Assembly (NCBI RefSeq): GCF_024730565.1 | Contig: NZ_CP077725.1 | Span: 3,304,501 to 3,368,500 of the forward strand | Direction of reading: 5' to 3' | DNA from: Clostridium sp. CM027 | GTDB lineage: Bacteria; Bacillota; Clostridia; Clostridiales; Clostridiaceae | Length of the DNA stretch: 64,000 nucleotides | Shown here: one piece after another, positions 61,195 through 64,000 of the stretch | Numbering within the stretch: position 1 is the stretch's first letter | Layout of the letters: each line of letters starts with the position of its first letter | Notes under the pieces: model-generated | Database searches by the model: none | Told to the model about the DNA's origin: nothing | The model's input: the letters and a program-made list of their open reading frames with translations, nothing else | Program-made: the position numbers and the translations under genes

Positions 61195-61665
61195 ATGAAT
61201 TTTAAATTAGAGAATTTGACTGAGGATTATGCAAAACAAATATGTAATTGGAAATATGAGGGTAAATATTCTATATATAATTTTCCGGAATGGGATGTTA
61301 TTCTTAGGCAAAATTGGGGTATTGCAATAGAGTCAAAAAGGCAAAATGAGTTTGGTTCTGTTATTAATGAAGTTGGTAGTTTATATGGCTACATTAGATT
61401 TATAAATAATAATGACTATGTTTTGATTGGGGTTGGCTTAAAACCATCTTTATGTGGACAAGGATTTGGTGATAATTTTATGGAGTTATTAAAAAATGAA
61501 TGTAAGAGTAGATATGGCAATAAAAAAATTATTTTAGAAGTTCGCTCTTTTAACGAAAGGGCAATTAAATGTTATAACAAGGCGGGTTTTAAGACTGTTG
61601 ATACTTATAGTAAAGACACACTAATAGGATATGGTGAATTTGTTAAGATGGAGTTTTCTTATTAG
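61195..61665 (+). CDS. GNAT-family N-acetyltransferase
   Basis: 156 aa from the ATG at 61195. The longer open frame upstream is TnpB tail and is not part of the gene. No clear ribosome binding site is visible, so the native start region may have been lost to the insertion. GNAT core: GLKPSLCGQGFGDNFMELL (acetyl-CoA loop) and ILEVRSFNERAIKCYNKAGF. Substrate unknown. Expression is uncertain. Confidence 0.8.
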   Translation: MNFKLENLTEDYAKQICNWKYEGKYSIYNFPEWDVILRQNWGIAIESKRQNEFGSVINEVGSLYGYIRFINNNDYVLIGVGLKPSLCGQGFGDNFMELLKNECKSRYGNKKIILEVRSFNERAIKCYNKAGFKTVDTYSKDTLIGYGEFVKMEFSY

Positions 61666-61816
61666 TTCTATTCATTTATAACGAATCAATAAAATGGGTT
61701 CATTAACTAGAATAGAATGTTCCTAAGTTGTTTGACGAAATTTTTTTTTACATAAACTAAGATTCTATAAAACTCAATGGTTGCTATCTACCATAGATAA
61801 ATTTGTGTTTATGCGC

Positions 61817-61896
61817 AAAAAAAGTATATATTACGTAAAATGCATTGAAGTAGTTCTTAGCGAAGAGAATGCATCTGTAGTAATATATACTTTTTT
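61817..61896. terminator. Long bidirectional hairpin
   Basis: AAAAAAAGTATATATTAC pairs with GTAATATATACTTTTTT, with an inner ATGCATT/AATGCAT stem. A-rich and T-rich ends give U-tracts in both directions. It ends the CDF gene on the minus strand and the GNAT gene on the plus strand. Confidence 0.75.
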
Positions 61897-61900
61897 AAGT

Positions 61901-63088
61901 TTATTGGACTCCTAAATAATCTCTATCTAAGGTCATTATGGCATTATAATTTGGGTAGCATTTTTTTAGTTCTTTATTGATTTCATCTTCTAGGTTAAGT
62001 CCATCAACATCTGTAAAGCTTGGGTTAAAATCAATTACAGCATCAAAAATAAGATTTTTATGTTCGCCCTCGCCTACAATTCTAAAGTCATGAATTGATT
62101 TTATTATAGAAAAAGACTTTAATACATCTAAAAGTTCCAAACGAGAGGCATTAACATCTTCATCATCTGTATTTATAGGGTCCATGTGAATAACTAGATA
62201 AATGTTAAATTCTTCAGAAATTTCTTTTTCAGCTGTGTCGATAATTTCGTGAATTTTAACTATAGAAATATCACAAGGAACTTCAGCGTGAATAGAACCC
62301 ATACATCTACCTGGACCATAGTTATGGATAACTAAATCATGGGCACCGGTAATATGATCATAGGTAAGCAGTTTTTCCTTAAGGCCGTTTACTAAATCCT
62401 TATCAGGAGCTTCACCAAGAAGCGGGTTCATAGTTTCGCGAATAAGCTTGTAGCCAGCATATATTATGATAAAGGATACAAGGATTCCTATGTATCCATC
62501 TATGGGAAGGTCGATCCAAATAGACAGAAGTAGTGATAGTGCAACGCAGCTTGAACTAACAACATCACTTAATGCATCAGTTGAAGAAGCTTCAAGGGCT
62601 GAAGATTTTATAGCCTTGCCCATGGTCTTATTAAATCCACTAATCCAAAGTTTAAATCCTATAGAGGCTAATATTAATACAAAGGGTATAAGTTTGAATA
62701 TTACTTTTGAGGGATGAATTACTCTATCAAAAGAGGTTTTAATAAATTCAAAACCTACTAGTATTACTAAAAAGGAAACTATAAGTCCGGAAATATATTC
62801 AAGCCTTCCGTGACCAAATGGATGCTCCTTGTCTGGTGGCTTACTAGCTAGTTTAAAACCTAGAATTGTAATAACAGAAGAAGCAACGTCTGAAAGATTA
62901 TTAAAGGCATCTGCAGTAATTGCTATACTATTTGATATTATTCCTATAATTAGTTTTGTAGTAAAAAGAACTAAGTTCACTATAATTCCAACTAAGCCGC
63001 CTAGGTAACCATAAGCTTCTCTTACTTTTTTATTATTAACATCCTCCGAATTTTTTACGAATTTTGAAATTAAAAATTTTGATAACAT
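61901..63088 (-). CDS. Cation diffusion facilitator (CDF) transporter
   Basis: 395 aa from the ATG at 63088, six bases after AGAGGTG. Six-helix membrane domain with SIAITADAFNNLSDVASS (helix 2 metal site) and ALSDVVSSSCVALSLL (helix 5 metal site), both with the paired Asp residues of zinc/manganese/iron exporters. The C-terminal cytosolic domain has VIHNYGPGRCMGSIHAEVP and VIHMDP, longer than usual by an extra tail of about 90 residues. Exports divalent metal by proton exchange. The metal cannot be told. Confidence 0.93.
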   Translation of the reverse strand: MLSKFLISKFVKNSEDVNNKKVREAYGYLGGLVGIIVNLVLFTTKLIIGIISNSIAITADAFNNLSDVASSVITILGFKLASKPPDKEHPFGHGRLEYISGLIVSFLVILVGFEFIKTSFDRVIHPSKVIFKLIPFVLILASIGFKLWISGFNKTMGKAIKSSALEASSTDALSDVVSSSCVALSLLLSIWIDLPIDGYIGILVSFIIIYAGYKLIRETMNPLLGEAPDKDLVNGLKEKLLTYDHITGAHDLVIHNYGPGRCMGSIHAEVPCDISIVKIHEIIDTAEKEISEEFNIYLVIHMDPINTDDEDVNASRLELLDVLKSFSIIKSIHDFRIVGEGEHKNLIFDAVIDFNPSFTDVDGLNLEDEINKELKKCYPNYNAIMTLDRDYLGVQ

Positions 63089-63263
63089 ATTTTTCACCTC
63101 TGATTATATAGTATAATTTAAAAAGTTAATTTTAAACATATATTCGATAATTAATTATAGCATTTATTTGGATTTTATAGAAATTTTATTAAAAAAATTG
63201 TTATAATAGAGAAGGGGATAAGCAAAGTAATTATGTGCTTTAACACTCATTGGAGGAATATAT

Positions 63264-64000
63264 ATGAATAAGGAATTAGAATTTGCCCAAAATCTTATTG
63301 ATTTTATTTATGATAGTCCAACATCTTATCATGCTGTAGCAAAGGTTAAAGAAGATTTATGTAAAGAAGGCTTTGTGGAAATTAAAGAAGAAGAAAAGTG
63401 GAACCTTAAAAAAAGCGGGAAATATTTTGTGACTAAAAATGACTCCGCACTAATTGCGTTTGTAGTTGGAAAGGGAGAAATCGAAGAAAATGGCTTTAAA
63501 ATTATTGGCGCTCATACAGATTCGCCTACATTTAGAATTAAACCAGCACCAGAAATGGTAGTAGATAATACGTATGTAAGATTAAACACAGAGGTTTATG
63601 GCGGACCTATATTAAATACTTGGATGGATAGGCCTCTTGCAATAGCTGGACGGGTAACTTTGCGAGACAAAAATATTCTATATCCAGAAACTAAGTTAGT
63701 AAATATTAAAAAGCCTATAATGATAATTCCTAATTTAGCTATTCATATGAATAGAGAAATAAACACTGGAATTGAACTAAATAAGCAAAAGGATACATTG
63801 CCACTACTTTCAATGGTGAGCAACGAATTAGAAAAAGATAATTATCTTATGAGTGCCATTGCAAAGGAATTATCTGTAGATCATAAACAAATTATAGATT
63901 TTGATTTATTCCTTTATGAATACGAAAAGGGTTCAATTATCGGGTTAAACAATGAATTTATATCAAGCTCAAGATTAGATGATTTAGCAATGGTACATGC
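63264..64000 (+). CDS. apeB: M18 family aminopeptidase (3' truncated by window)
   Basis: The first 245 codons are present and the gene runs off the window. FAQNLIDFIYDSPTSYHAVA is the M18 N-terminus. IIGAHTDSPTFRIKP holds the first metal-binding His-x-Asp. YGGPILNTWMDRPLAIAGRV, IPNLAIHMNR and FISSSRLDDLAMVH follow in the family order. Zinc aminopeptidase of the cytoplasm (aspartyl aminopeptidase type). GGAGGA lies before the ATG. Later metal ligands are outside the window. Confidence 0.93.
   Translation, partial: MNKELEFAQNLIDFIYDSPTSYHAVAKVKEDLCKEGFVEIKEEEKWNLKKSGKYFVTKNDSALIAFVVGKGEIEENGFKIIGAHTDSPTFRIKPAPEMVVDNTYVRLNTEVYGGPILNTWMDRPLAIAGRVTLRDKNILYPETKLVNIKKPIMIIPNLAIHMNREINTGIELNKQKDTLPLLSMVSNELEKDNYLMSAIAKELSVDHKQIIDFDLFLYEYEKGSIIGLNNEFISSSRLDDLAMVH

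Overview
The window is low-GC Firmicutes DNA. It most likely comes from a Clostridium sensu stricto chromosome: it is strongly AT-rich, has AGGAGG-type ribosome binding sites, TTGACA/TATAAT promoters, a T-box and a lysine riboswitch, and intact and broken spore coat and SASP genes. The species cannot be fixed from sequence reading alone. No tRNA, rRNA, CRISPR array or complete insertion sequence was seen.

Layout: 1-1.7 kb is the end of a probable MoxR-type AAA ATPase gene followed by a DUF2201/VWA gene. 1.7-11.1 kb is a maltodextrin locus: a GH13 neopullulanase-like enzyme on the minus strand, then malE-malF-malG, a LacI-type regulator, an AraC-type regulator and a GH13_31 alpha-glucosidase. 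A TTGACA-17-TACAAT promoter with a palindromic operator sits before malE. No MalK-type ATPase is present, so a shared ATPase elsewhere is implied. truA follows. 12-19 kb is a patchwork of small membrane proteins, an XRE regulator, an esterase, a MATE pump with two operator copies but only a possible remnant of a regulator, a VOC protein and several gene remnants. 18.9-24.3 kb holds a TetR gene divergent from an ABC/FtsX efflux pair and a PadR-DUF2812 operon. A 256-bp imperfect palindrome follows, with relatives elsewhere in the window.

24.7-32.1 kb carries a DUF362 ferredoxin, a CNNM/CorC protein, a double P-loop ATPase, a T-box with probable cysteine specifier controlling a methyltransferase, luxS and a broken cysK-type gene, then a lysine riboswitch controlling aspartate kinase lysC with four tandem mini-hairpins before the start codon. 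32.3-39.9 kb is a surface sugar region: rfbF, a tandem-duplicated glycosyltransferase, an epimerase and rfbG on the minus strand, then a CapD-like dehydratase and a MurG paralogue on the plus strand. 40-41.8 kb is a graveyard of spore genes: two broken CotJC/Mn-catalase copies, a frameshifted SASP gene abutting an exact 101-bp copy of the lysC 3' end, plus an intact CotF-like pair.

41.8-51.4 kb holds a ketopantoate reductase-like gene, an ABC-2 exporter under a MarR regulator, a MarR-BAAT hydrolase operon, a MarR/methyltransferase pair with operators, a ferredoxin-nitroreductase, a YciI protein and a broken Vat-type acetyltransferase. 52.3-59 kb is a tandem duplication of an ABC module (permease plus ATPase) next to a two-component system. 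The two ATPases are identical in protein sequence, the permeases diverge outside the membrane, and all three promoters share a probable response-regulator box. 59.3-64 kb has an XRE/membrane module with TGCAAAG repeats over its promoter, a TnpB remnant, a GNAT enzyme, a CDF transporter and the start of an M18 aminopeptidase gene.
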